NCBI RefSeq assembly: GCF_900116415.1
Contig: NZ_FPAP01000001.1
Location: 124,001 to 188,000 of the forward strand
Length of the DNA stretch: 64,000 nt
Reading direction: 5' to 3'
From: Chryseobacterium formosense
Lineage (GTDB): Bacteria > Bacteroidota > Bacteroidia > Flavobacteriales > Weeksellaceae
Under the pieces are notes generated by a model that saw nothing but the letters and a program-made list of their open reading frames with translations, ran no database searches and had not been told where the DNA came from. Each line of letters starts with the position of its first letter. The stretch's first letter is position 1. Positions 16,691 through 24,889 of the stretch are shown here, piece after piece. A program made the position numbers and the translations under genes.

Positions 16691-17272
16691 TTAGCTGAGT
16701 ACAGCCAATTGTAGTTCAATTTGTTGGGAAAGTATTTTCTGATCAGGATATATTCTTCTCAAAGTATTCAATCCGCACCAGAATGTGATAAGGTTTCTTG
16801 CCAGAACGGAAGCATCTGCCTGATTTTTAATTTTTCCTGCATCCTGAGCTTTTTTAATGGCTTCAGAATACATTTCTTCAACTTCTTTTAAAATCTGAAT
16901 GGCTTCCTTTTCTAATTCTTCATCAACAAAAGTCATTTCAACCACTGTGTTTGCGATAATACAGCCTTGTAAATGCCTTGTTTTATCAGAATTTGCTACG
17001 CTTCTGAAGAAATCTTTAATGAGCTCTATTGGATTTTCACTGTTTTTAAGCTCTTCTTTAAAATTTTCAAAATCTTTTCTTCTTTGGTTAATTGCTGCTT
17101 TGAAAACTTCCTTTTTTCCACCTTTGAAAGTATTATAAAAGCTTCCGCTTCCTGCACCTGTGATCTTCAGCAAATCATTTAATGAAGTTGCGGTATACCC
17201 TTTTTTCCAAAAGATGTCCTGCGCCTTCTGTATTAATTCTTCATTTTGGTGAATGTTTGGTCTGCCTCTCAT
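16691..17272 (-). CDS. TetR/AcrR-family repressor (module 1)
   Basis: A 193-residue TetR regulator: N-terminal helix-turn-helix with AQDIFWKKGYTATSLNDLL and GSGSFYNTFKGGKKEVF (about 10-55), then an all-helical ligand domain with AREFLLKK-like CGLNTLRRIYPD. The GRPNIHQNEE start is typical. It probably autoregulates: a 22-nt palindrome covers its own -7 element, and a near-copy stands before the downstream SDR gene. The inducer is unknown, probably an electrophile or aldehyde by analogy to similar TetR-SDR pairs. Confidence 0.9.
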   Translation of the reverse strand: MRGRPNIHQNEELIQKAQDIFWKKGYTATSLNDLLKITGAGSGSFYNTFKGGKKEVFKAAINQRRKDFENFKEELKNSENPIELIKDFFRSVANSDKTRHLQGCIIANTVVEMTFVDEELEKEAIQILKEVEEMYSEAIKKAQDAGKIKNQADASVLARNLITFWCGLNTLRRIYPDQKILSQQIELQLAVLS

Positions 17273-17277
17273 TTTAT

Positions 17278-17299
17278 TTTTGTAATGATCGATACAAAA
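17278..17299. promoter_or_regulatory. Palindromic TetR operator upstream of tetR module 1
   Basis: Arms TTTTGTA and TACAAAA flank an 8-nt centre. The site overlaps the minus-strand -7 element and the predicted transcript start, fitting autorepression. Confidence 0.65.
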
Positions 17300-17326
17300 T
17301 TATGAAAAATAATTTTAATTATCAAA
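17295..17326 (-). promoter_or_regulatory. Promoter of tetR module 1 (TTTG, 20 nt, TAATTTTG)
   Basis: Minus-strand TTTG (complement of 17323-17326) and TAATTTTG (complement of 17295-17302) with a 20-nt spacer, both consensus. The leader would be about 17 nt. Confidence 0.7.
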
Positions 17327-17328
17327 AT

Positions 17329-17359
17329 AAATAAGACACATCGAAAATGTGTCTTATTT
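17329..17359 (-). terminator. Intrinsic terminator of the lipoprotein gene
   Basis: Perfect 13-bp stem AAATAAGACACAT with its complement around a 5-nt loop, 19 nt after the stop of the minus-strand gene at 17378. Confidence 0.75.
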
Positions 17360-17377
17360 TAAAATATTCTATTAAAG

Positions 17378-18085
17378 TTATTTTTTATTGCTAATTGCTG
17401 AATCAGTTTTCGGCTTTTCACCTGCAATCGACATTTTATTTTCAAAAGGTTTGGCTTCTAAAACCGTTATGCTCGTTTGTTCTTTTCCTAGATTATACTG
17501 TACAAAAACAACTTTTTCGGCAGTTCTGATAATGTAGGTATTTACGTTTTTCCAGTTGTTGCAGGAGTGCATGTATCCCAGATTATAAGCTTCGGGATCT
17601 TTCTTCTTTAATCTTTCTTCTTCACCTTCACGCAGTGGTTCGCCGGTATTGATTTTTACTCCGCCCACATTTTTTATAAGTTCGTCAAAACTTTTCTGAA
17701 TTTCGAGTGGTGAAAATTTCTTTTCTTTAAAATCATCAGAAACCCGGATTTCGGCTTTATAGGTTTTACCTTCCATTGAAGTATAAGTACCGTGATCATA
17801 AAAATATTCTTTATCAAAATCTTTAGTCTGCCCATTTCCCTGATAAGAATTCGGATCTGTGAAAGAATAACCTTCCGGTAATTGAAAATAAGGGAAAGTT
17901 CCTTGAAATTTATCGGTTTCAGGAATTTTACTGATATTATATCCGGTATCAGAAATCACTTCTGTAGAATCTGCAACATCAGAACGCGTATTTTCCGTCT
18001 GAGAGACAGCATGATCTTCATCTTTTTTATTGCACGACCATAAAATAAATGTTGCACAAACAGTTGTTAAAACGATTTTCTTCAT
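17378..18085 (-). CDS. Putative lipoprotein of unknown function
   Basis: A 235-residue protein with a lipoprotein signal peptide (MKKIVLTTVCATFILWSC, lipobox ending at Cys18) followed by an acidic linker (KKDEDH) and a soluble domain beginning around residue 60 (FPYFQLPEGYSF). No family I can name with certainty; similar OmpA-linked lipoproteins have this PYF-PEGY start, but no OmpA domain is present here. Probably anchored in the outer membrane or periplasm. It is flanked by regulators but shows no clear operon link, and its own terminator lies downstream. Confidence 0.75.
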   Translation of the reverse strand: MKKIVLTTVCATFILWSCNKKDEDHAVSQTENTRSDVADSTEVISDTGYNISKIPETDKFQGTFPYFQLPEGYSFTDPNSYQGNGQTKDFDKEYFYDHGTYTSMEGKTYKAEIRVSDDFKEKKFSPLEIQKSFDELIKNVGGVKINTGEPLREGEEERLKKKDPEAYNLGYMHSCNNWKNVNTYIIRTAEKVVFVQYNLGKEQTSITVLEAKPFENKMSIAGEKPKTDSAISNKK

Positions 18086-18169
18086 ATTTCATTGAGTTGA
18101 GAAACATCATTTGCGCTTCTGTCCGTGCAAAATTGGTGCTAAAAGCAATCTGAAAAGTTTAAAATTATG

Positions 18170-18982
18170 TTAAATTAATTTGGAATCTACTTTCTTCACA
18201 TTTTTTAATTCCGAAGGTGAAATCCCAAATTCTTTTTTAAAAACATAAGAAAAGTGGGAGAGGTCTTCAAAACCAAGATCAATATAAATGTCTGTTGGTT
18301 TTTTGTTTTCTCTATTAAGTAGAAAATGGGCTTCCTGAAGTCTTCTGTTCATTAACCATTTCCCCGGACTTGTGTTAAAAATAGCCTTAAATTCTCTTTT
18401 GAAAGTTGATAAACTACGCCCTGTCATAAAAGCAAAACGTTCCATGCTGATGTTAAATTTATAATTGTGATTCATAAATTTTTCCAGATCAATTTTATGC
18501 GGGATATTGAAATTGAAGAAAATATTTTTCAGATCAGGATTATTTTTAAGTAAAATCATCAACAGTTCTTCACGTTTAATATCAACAAAAATATCATCCA
18601 ACTTTTCTGTTCCGTTGTAATAAGGTTCTAATGATTGCACAAAATTGTTAATCAATTTATCTTCTTCGATAAATAAAAACGAATCTTTATGATCCGTTGG
18701 TTCTGCATGATAAGGATGACGCTCCAAAAATTTCTTCAAAAATATTTCGTCAAAAGCGATAATTACTTTTTCAAACTGCCCTTCATCTTTATATTTTGTA
18801 TATCGAACGAGATGGTTTTTCCTTGCAATACAGTAATCACCGGGTTTCATATTGTAATGTTTATACCCATCGTACGAAGTCATGGAACCCTTAAGCAAAA
18901 ACAAAAAGAAATGCTCAGGAATAAACTGTTCCGGTGATATTTCGGGACCGAGATGACAGGAATGGAGATTGTTGAATTTCAT
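18170..18982 (-). CDS. AraC-family transcriptional regulator
   Basis: A 270-residue regulator with an N-terminal cupin-like sensing domain (about 20-110) and a C-terminal double helix-turn-helix: MERFAFMTGRSLSTFKREFK (about 200-219) and DIYIDLGFEDLSHFSYVFKKEFGISPSE (about 233-260). The FGxSPSE ending is characteristic of the AraC family. The ligand is unknown. The aldehyde-reductase-like SDR gene lies 296 nt upstream on the same strand and is the nearest candidate target. Confidence 0.9.
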   Translation of the reverse strand: MKFNNLHSCHLGPEISPEQFIPEHFFLFLLKGSMTSYDGYKHYNMKPGDYCIARKNHLVRYTKYKDEGQFEKVIIAFDEIFLKKFLERHPYHAEPTDHKDSFLFIEEDKLINNFVQSLEPYYNGTEKLDDIFVDIKREELLMILLKNNPDLKNIFFNFNIPHKIDLEKFMNHNYKFNISMERFAFMTGRSLSTFKREFKAIFNTSPGKWLMNRRLQEAHFLLNRENKKPTDIYIDLGFEDLSHFSYVFKKEFGISPSELKNVKKVDSKLI

Positions 18983-19278
18983 TTTTCATTAATTAATTTC
19001 GTTTGTCTTGAAAGAAAAAACAAGAATTCAAGATTTGGAAACTGTTGCAAAATTTTTTTTAATTCAAGATTTGCATGAATTTATAGTACTTTTATGAATA
19101 ACCTGTTGCTTTTCAACGGATACTATTTACACAAATTTAGTAAAGGTTTTTGAATTCTAATCATTTCGAGTAGGTTTTGCAAAAACCGTATCGAGAAGCT
19201 TTTTATTATATGTTCTATACAAAATTATTTTCCACTTTGTTACAAATAATTTCACTCGAACTGACGGTATGTTTATAT
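18983..19278. other. 296-nt intergenic region with a flavobacterial inverted repeat
   Basis: It contains the interrupted inverted repeat at 19164-19197 (TCGAG-TA-GGTTTTGC then AAAACC-GTA-TCGAG) and AT-rich sequence. No ORF of substance was seen. Confidence 0.5.
19164..19197. repeat. Short intergenic inverted repeat (TCGAGTAGGTTTT...)
   Basis: Arms GGTTTT and AAAACC are nested inside TCGA/TCGA with unpaired TA-type spacers. The form resembles palindromic units I know from Chryseobacterium intergenic DNA, but copy number cannot be judged here. Confidence 0.45.
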
Positions 19279-20253
19279 TTAAGACTTCATTAAACTATCT
19301 GCGCCTGCCAGTAAAGCTTCTTCACGACTTCTTGGATTCCAGTTGAGAAGGATTTTTGCTTTTTGGTTAGACATTTCTTTGTAGAATTCTTGTCCGATGG
19401 GTTCCAATTTTTGAATATTTTCGGTGTATTGTGGTCTTTCTTTTTTGAACAATTCGGCAACATCATAAAAGCTCATCACACCTTCTGAAGTAGCTATAAA
19501 ACGTTGTCCGGAAGCTTTCGGATTCAACATTGCTTTGATGTGAATATCTGCAACATCTCTTACATCTACAACGCCCATTGTGAAAGCCGGAGTGTATTCT
19601 AAGATTCCATTTAAAATTCCAGAAACCGCAATATCCAGCGATGCAGAAGTGATTCCGCCAATGGCAGGACCAAAAATTCCGACAGGATTGATCACTGATA
19701 ATTCCAAACCGTTACCTTCTTTTTCAATGAATTCCCAAGCGGTTTTTTCAGCCAGCGTTTTTGATTTGATGTAAGCGGGAAGTTCAACATTCACATCCGT
19801 CCAGTCTTCCTCGGTGAAAACATGGTCTTCAATGTCTTTGCTGTAACCAACTGCTGCAAAAGACGAGGTCAAAACCACTCTTTTCACACCCGCATCTCTT
19901 GATGCTTTCAAAACACGTAAAGCTCCGTCTTTCGCAGGAATGATAAGCTCGTTTTCATCCTTCGGATCTTGTGCAGGGAAGGGAGATGCAACATGAAGAA
20001 CATAGTCGCAACCTTTTACTGCTTCGTCCCAATTGGTGTCGCTCGTAAGATCTGCTTCAATAAATGAAAGGTGTGAGAAATCTGTAATTCCGCCTTCTTC
20101 CAATGCTTTGATGATACTGTCTTTTTTTGCGAGTGAACGAAGTGTTGTTTTCACCTCATATCCTTGCTGTAATAGTTGCAGGACGGTATGAACTCCTAAA
20201 AATCCCGTTCCTCCCGTTACCAAAACTATTTTCTTTGTCTGTACGTTTTCCAT
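19279..20253 (-). CDS. NAD(P)-dependent aldehyde/ketone reductase, dihydroflavonol-reductase-like extended SDR
   Basis: A 324-residue extended SDR: the cofactor motif GGTGFLGVHT at about 14-23, LHVASPFP near 86, the catalytic YIKSKTLAEK near 156 and the VNPVGIFGP substrate segment typical of dihydroflavonol-4-reductase/aldehyde-reductase-like enzymes. Reduction of small aldehydes or ketones is inferred; the substrate is not known. It lies 296 nt upstream of an AraC-family gene on the same strand. A near-consensus -7 element (CAACTTTG on the minus strand) is about 20 nt upstream of the start. Confidence 0.88.
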   Translation of the reverse strand: MENVQTKKIVLVTGGTGFLGVHTVLQLLQQGYEVKTTLRSLAKKDSIIKALEEGGITDFSHLSFIEADLTSDTNWDEAVKGCDYVLHVASPFPAQDPKDENELIIPAKDGALRVLKASRDAGVKRVVLTSSFAAVGYSKDIEDHVFTEEDWTDVNVELPAYIKSKTLAEKTAWEFIEKEGNGLELSVINPVGIFGPAIGGITSASLDIAVSGILNGILEYTPAFTMGVVDVRDVADIHIKAMLNPKASGQRFIATSEGVMSFYDVAELFKKERPQYTENIQKLEPIGQEFYKEMSNQKAKILLNWNPRSREEALLAGADSLMKS

Positions 20254-20751
20254 TTTTATTTAAATTTTACAGGACAAAGTTGGGGTTTATTTGAGAGAGG
20301 GATTTTGTTGTGGGGTTCTTTTTTTGTTTGTTGTGAGGGTCACGAGTTTCTGTCATATTTTCATCATAACTTTTATGCTTGAAAACACTTCTATTGGTGA
20401 TCGCTTTTTCAGAACTAATAATACTCGTTGTGCATTTGTTTTTTGTTTTTCGAAAATAAGTGAAATGGCTTCATTTATCTTTTATTTAAATATTATTGTT
20501 GTTCTTTGGTTGTCCTTGCGTGGTAATTATTGTAATGCTAAACGAAGCTTTTATAAAAACATTTGCTTTTTTAAGTTAAACAAAGCCATTCGTTTACATA
20601 AGAAATACAAGAAATAAATTGATTATCAATTAGTTATTTTTGTTTCAAAATGCACAGCAGATATGATAATTTAAGTATAAAAAATCTCCCACGAAAGACT
20701 CGCGAGAGATAAAATATATGGAATCAATTCCGATCAGGAACGACGGTATTT
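20254..20751. other. 498-nt intergenic gap, no supported gene
   Basis: The gap lies between the two SDR genes. An open frame on the plus strand (20291-20617) has strongly biased Phe/Cys/Ile composition, no promoter and no recognisable domain, so I treat it as spurious. A weak GC-containing inverted sequence at 20684-20710 may end the downstream SDR transcript. Nothing else was found. Confidence 0.5.
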
Positions 20752-21489
20752 TTAGTTGTTGAAAGTAGCGAAAGCACCTTCTGTAGCGGCAAAGAAATTG
20801 TCGTACAACAGACCGGTATTTCCTACGCGAATTTCATAAATATCTTCCTGAAGAGCTTTCACCAAATCATTGGCAACATCTGAAGCCGGAATACCGTTTT
20901 CTCTGCCTCCGATTTCTACGGAAAAATCGGTGTTTACCAAAGGTGGCATCAATTCAAAAACTTTTACGTTGGTGTCTTTTGCCAGTTCGTATCTCAACAG
21001 TCTTGTGTGAGAATGTAGCGCGGCCTTAGAATCCGAATACGTCGGAAGGTGCGAACCGGGAACGAATCCTACGATAGACGAAACGTTCACGATGGCTGCT
21101 TCAGTTTGTTGTTTCAATAATGGAAGGAATTTTTCTGAAAGTCTGATCGGTGCAAAATAATTGGTTGTAAATTCTGAAACGGCTTTGCTGTATGCGTCTC
21201 CGTCATTTGCAACGTTGTAGATATAAGCACTTCCGGCATTGTTGATCAGAATATTCAGTCCTCCGAAATTCACTTTTACTTCTTCTACCAATCTGTCGAT
21301 ATCCGCTTCATTCGTAATATCCGCTTGAATCGTGAAGACATTATCTAAATCTTTCGCTGCAGCTTCTAATTTTTCTTTGTTTCTTCCAACGATGATAATT
21401 TTATTCGCAGGGCTTAATGCTTTTGCAATTTCTAATCCGATTCCTGATCCTCCGCCAGTAATTAAGATGGTGTTGTTTGTAATAGTCAT
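20752..21489 (-). CDS. SDR-family oxidoreductase (module 2, DltE-like)
   Basis: A 245-residue short-chain dehydrogenase: GGGSGIG at residues 12-18, IVGRNKEKL second strand, NNAG near 86, SSIVG around 137 and the catalytic YSDSK. It resembles the DltE-like oxidoreductases often linked with TetR regulators in Bacteroidota. The substrate is unknown. The palindrome 21531-21548 in its promoter matches the one in front of the tetR gene that lies 158 nt upstream, making it the likely target of that repressor. Confidence 0.9.
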   Translation of the reverse strand: MTITNNTILITGGGSGIGLEIAKALSPANKIIIVGRNKEKLEAAAKDLDNVFTIQADITNEADIDRLVEEVKVNFGGLNILINNAGSAYIYNVANDGDAYSKAVSEFTTNYFAPIRLSEKFLPLLKQQTEAAIVNVSSIVGFVPGSHLPTYSDSKAALHSHTRLLRYELAKDTNVKVFELMPPLVNTDFSVEIGGRENGIPASDVANDLVKALQEDIYEIRVGNTGLLYDNFFAATEGAFATFNN

Positions 21490-21518
21490 AATAATTTGTT
21501 GTTGTTTAAGTTATATTT

Positions 21519-21548
21519 TAAAATTATAAATTGTACTATTTGGTACAA
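21519..21548 (-). promoter_or_regulatory. Promoter with embedded TetR operator upstream of SDR module 2
   Basis: Minus-strand TTG (21546-21548), 19 nt, then TAATTTTA (21519-21526). The palindrome TTGTAC-N6-GTACAA at 21531-21548 covers the -33 and spacer. It shares arms with the tetR module 2 operator at 22265-22282. Confidence 0.65.
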
Positions 21549-21647
21549 AATTGTGTAAAATTTTTTTTGGTGATGAAGCTTGATAATTGGAGCCCCATAC
21601 TTCGCGCTAACGAACTTCAAGGTTCCATCATCCCACTTTCAGCCATA

Positions 21648-22232
21648 TCATTCCAGCAATCCCAAATTCATTTCAATCATTGATCTGAGGATTTTCGAAG
21701 AGTTTTCCATACGTCTTGTGACATGGATCCCGTTCCATAAATTGGTTAAATGCCAAGCCAGAATTTCAGCATCTTCCAGCGTTTTCAATTGTCCGTTTTG
21801 TTGGGCATTTCTGATGGCTTTTGCGAAAATTTTCTGCAAACCTTTTAATAATTCAGCCGTGATTTTTTTTATATCTTCATCTTTTTCAGAAAGCTGAACC
21901 AATGCATTTCCAAGATAACAGCCTCTTTCGATATCGCAATTATCAGCATCGGAAAGCATTAAAAAAAACTGTCTGATAAATTCAATCTGATTGTCCGATT
22001 TTTCAATCGCATGCCCGATTTTTTGATTAAAACCTTCAGCAAACTGCTTGATAGAACGAACGTACAATTCTTGTTTTCCTCCTTTGAAAGCCAGATAAAA
22101 ACTACCTTTTCCGATTCCCATGGCATTGAGTAATTCATCTGCAGAAGCCGTGTCGTAGCCTTTATTTCTAAATACTTCGGTCGCTTTTTGAATCGCTTCC
22201 TGCTCGTTGAATATTTTGGGTCTTCCCGCCAT
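21648..22232 (-). CDS. TetR/AcrR-family repressor (module 2)
   Basis: A 194-residue TetR regulator starting MAGRPKIFNEQEAIQ, with helix-turn-helix residues KATEVFRNKGYDTASADELL and GKGSFYLAFKGGKQELY and an all-helical effector domain including NLWNGIHVTRRM. An in-frame TTG at 22253 overlaps the -7 element, so the ATG at 22232 is the likely start. Its promoter carries an 18-nt palindrome between the -33 and -7 elements, and a matching one precedes the SDR gene 158 nt downstream. It is a second, independent version of the tetR-SDR arrangement at 15.8-17.3 kb. Confidence 0.9.
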   Translation of the reverse strand: MAGRPKIFNEQEAIQKATEVFRNKGYDTASADELLNAMGIGKGSFYLAFKGGKQELYVRSIKQFAEGFNQKIGHAIEKSDNQIEFIRQFFLMLSDADNCDIERGCYLGNALVQLSEKDEDIKKITAELLKGLQKIFAKAIRNAQQNGQLKTLEDAEILAWHLTNLWNGIHVTRRMENSSKILRSMIEMNLGLLE

Positions 22233-22250
22233 TTCTTTATTTTGATGAGA

Positions 22251-22283
22251 CAAAGGTATATAATTGTACCAATTAGTACAAAA
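22251..22283 (-). promoter_or_regulatory. Promoter of tetR module 2 with palindromic operator in the spacer
   Basis: Minus-strand TTTG (22280-22283), a 21-nt spacer, then TACCTTTG (22251-22258), both consensus. The palindrome TTGTAC-N6-GTACAA (22265-22282; 16 of 18 symmetric) overlaps the -33 and the spacer, a classic repressor position. Confidence 0.72.
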
Positions 22284-22350
22284 TAAAATTTTAAATATGT
22301 TTTATTGATTTTGTCGATGAAGTTTTTGATTGTGAGGTTGGAGCGTAATT

Positions 22351-22543
22351 TGTTGGTTTTTCGCAAAGGCGCAAAGTTTTTTTAAGAATGCTGTTCTAAG
22401 GCGCAAGGATTTTATCGAAGATAAAATTTAATAGTGCAAAATTAATATTCTCATGGTAAATACCTTTGATGAAAATCTTTGATTTTCTTGCGTCTTAAAA
22501 ACGTTACTATCATAAAAAACTTGCGTCTTTGCGTTTTTCCAAC
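22351..22543. repeat. Intergenic terminal-inverted-repeat element, copy 1
   Basis: The termini GTTTTTCGCAAAGGCGCAAAG (near 22356-22376, T-tract length varies) and CTTGCGTCTTTGCGTTTTTC (22520-22539) are imperfect inverted repeats. Internally, AAGGCGCAAGGATTTTATC and a GATTTTCTTGCGTCTTAAAAAC form a second inverted pair. It encodes no protein. A second copy with the same design is at 39297-39463, so this looks like a non-coding mobile or palindromic repeat family (MITE-like). Confidence 0.65.
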
Positions 22544-22549
22544 AAAAAA

Positions 22550-24262
22550 TTATTTAATGGAGTTCAAAACCCTTTCAAATTCAAGATCGCGCTTGTCGAG
22601 AAAATCCTGATCTTTATAATGTACGATTTCATTAATTCGGATTCCGGTTTGTTGGGTTTGGGAATTATCAGGATAAAAAATTCCGTTTCCTGTAAATTCT
22701 AAAATGTAATCTCCCGGTAGATTAACTTTCACCACATCTCCATCTCCGCCTGAAGTTTGTTGACCAATTGTAAAAGATTGTGGAAAGATTTTCTGTAAAC
22801 TCATAGAATACCATTCGCTTGCACTTCGGGTTTCTGGATTTACCAGAATGAAAACTTTTCCGGAGTAAGTATGCGTTGTTTTTTCTTTAATTTCAGGAAA
22901 ATTTTGTATTGGTTTATCCAAATGATAGAATGTGCCTATGTTTTTTAAATTCGGAGCGTAATATTTGTGAAAATAATTTTCAACAGGGGAGAAGTATTTG
23001 TAAACATAATGAAATACAAAACCACCCCAATCAGGATATTCTCTCATGTCGAAAACGATTGCTTTTTTCTGTGCTGCATCTCCTAAAATTTTTTCCATCA
23101 CATCATCTATCTTATCATCATCTACGTTGTCTATAAACTGTAAAGTCCTGTTAATATTGAAATAAGCAACATTTTTATCAACAAGATTATGATTTCTTTT
23201 GGCCATTATTTTTTTGCCGACGTATTCTGCAATTGCCGTATTTTGTGATTTATCTTTTGGATCTGCAAAGTCTATGCTTGTGATGAATTTTTTGTTCTGC
23301 TGAGATTTTACAGTCAGTTTTTTCTGTTTGTTATTATTCGGCCAAATCAGGTTTCCCTGATATTTTGAAAGTTCATAAATGAGTTTATTCCGATTAGAAA
23401 CCGAAAGTAATTTAGATTTTTCATCAATAATCTGTTTGATACTTTTTCCGTCAATTTCTGTTATTTGGTCGCCAATATTAAGTTTTGCTTTAGAGCAAAT
23501 CTCAGGGAAAATAATATCCGTAATCAATAAATGATCATCAACAATTTGATAATCAAAAGGTGCATAATACAATCCGTTAAAAATATCACCTCTGAAATTA
23601 AGCTGAGTATAAAAACTGAAAGCATGACTGTCCTTAAATTTTGAAACCAATTTTGCCAATATCACTTCAAAATCTTTTCTTGAATTGATTTTTGAATTTT
23701 CCTCCAAACAGTTTTTAAAATAGTCATCAAAACCTTTATCCATAATGTATTTGTGAGGAAAAAGATAATCAACAATTCCCTGAATTTTCGCTAAAGTCAG
23801 TAAACGGTATTCTGGGGGTAAATTTTCTGTTTTTGGGAAAGAATATTTTTTTTCATCACTCACCAATTTTTCTTTTAATAATTCGAAATTGAAACGGTGA
23901 TTGTAGATCGTATTCAGCAGATTTTTATTTTCAGAAGAAATTTTTCCGTTTTTCCGGAACCAGTTGAAGTTTTGATTTTTAGCTAAAATGTCTTTTGACG
24001 TATCTGTTGGAGCAGGATTCGTTAAATTTTTATTTAAATTTTGAGATAATTTATTAATAACAGAATTAAAATTATCTTTTGAATTGATGTTTTTAACTGT
24101 AACTAAAAACAAGCTATCGGCGTTTACTTTTCCGCTGGCTACATCGGGGTGATAATATTTAATAAAATTCCAAGTTTTGATGAAATCGTAATATTGATTT
24201 TTCTGAGCGAAAATTATTTGATGAAGAAAGATAATAAATATAAACGTGATTGTTTTTTTCAT
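22550..24262 (-). CDS. S41-family (tail-specific/C-terminal processing) peptidase
   Basis: A 570-residue exported protein with signal peptide MKKTITFIFIIFLHQIIFAQ. The middle holds a PDZ-like region (about 250-300, LNIGDQITEIDGKSI), followed by a TSPc/S41 catalytic domain with VFDMREYPDWGG (about 400) and the nucleophile region LVNPETRSASEWYSM (Ser near 482-484), then QQTSGGDGDVV. S41 peptidases cut at C-terminal ends in the periplasm or envelope. The target is unknown. Monocistronic as far as visible, with a repeat element just downstream. Confidence 0.87.
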   Translation of the reverse strand: MKKTITFIFIIFLHQIIFAQKNQYYDFIKTWNFIKYYHPDVASGKVNADSLFLVTVKNINSKDNFNSVINKLSQNLNKNLTNPAPTDTSKDILAKNQNFNWFRKNGKISSENKNLLNTIYNHRFNFELLKEKLVSDEKKYSFPKTENLPPEYRLLTLAKIQGIVDYLFPHKYIMDKGFDDYFKNCLEENSKINSRKDFEVILAKLVSKFKDSHAFSFYTQLNFRGDIFNGLYYAPFDYQIVDDHLLITDIIFPEICSKAKLNIGDQITEIDGKSIKQIIDEKSKLLSVSNRNKLIYELSKYQGNLIWPNNNKQKKLTVKSQQNKKFITSIDFADPKDKSQNTAIAEYVGKKIMAKRNHNLVDKNVAYFNINRTLQFIDNVDDDKIDDVMEKILGDAAQKKAIVFDMREYPDWGGFVFHYVYKYFSPVENYFHKYYAPNLKNIGTFYHLDKPIQNFPEIKEKTTHTYSGKVFILVNPETRSASEWYSMSLQKIFPQSFTIGQQTSGGDGDVVKVNLPGDYILEFTGNGIFYPDNSQTQQTGIRINEIVHYKDQDFLDKRDLEFERVLNSIK

Positions 24263-24337
24263 GATAATTAGTAATTTTTAAAGATAATATATATCAGTCA
24301 ATTAAAAATATTAATTATCAATCAATGAGTTTATATT

Positions 24338-24877
24338 TTAAATCAAGACTTCAAAACTCATGTATAAAGCCGTTTCTATGGAATCTTTATAGAGTTTTGT
24401 ATTAATTCCTGTGATCGAAAAACCTACATTTTGAAAGAATTTGATAGCCGGATAATTGGTGTTTTGAGTTTCGAGTTCAACCAATCTGCATTGTAGTTCT
24501 CTTGCTTTTCGGTTGATATTTTTGATGAATAATTTTCCGATATTTTGTCCGCGAAACTTTTCATCAATTAAAATATTTTCAATAAAAAGACTGTTATTCC
24601 ATTCCCTGAAATCACAGATTGCCCAACCGATTAATTCACCATTTTCAAAAGCTCCGAAGGAATTTCCCTGTTCAATAATTTCATTCAAATCATCAATATC
24701 TTCAGAAGTTGTTTCCCAGATTTTTTTATAAAGTTGATTTTTTTCTCTTAGATTAAATTCAAAAGTATTCCCGATTTCTATTGTTGAAATTGCAATGACT
24801 TTGTCGGTTTCATAACCGTTTAAGCCCCAGTCGATAGTTGTATTTTCATTTATTTTTTCTAGTTTTTTGATTTCCAT
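24338..24877 (-). CDS. GNAT-family N-acetyltransferase
   Basis: A 179-residue GNAT: the acetyl-CoA pyrophosphate-binding motif appears as EKFRGQNIGKLFI (about 108-120), followed by ELETQNTNYPAIKFFQNVGF (motif B). An N-terminal extension of about 30 residues precedes the fold. The acceptor is unknown; aminoglycoside-type acetyltransferases share this shape but nothing here proves that. It lies 12 nt from the membrane protein gene upstream on the same strand. Confidence 0.85.
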   Translation of the reverse strand: MEIKKLEKINENTTIDWGLNGYETDKVIAISTIEIGNTFEFNLREKNQLYKKIWETTSEDIDDLNEIIEQGNSFGAFENGELIGWAICDFREWNNSLFIENILIDEKFRGQNIGKLFIKNINRKARELQCRLVELETQNTNYPAIKFFQNVGFSITGINTKLYKDSIETALYMSFEVLI

Positions 24878-24889
24878 AAAGTATTAGGA

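Noticed and set aside
20291-20617. Plus-strand open frame of 108 codons in the gap between two SDR genes
   Set aside because: Phe/Cys/Ile-heavy composition, no promoter, no domain, and it lies in AT-rich sequence where chance open frames are common.
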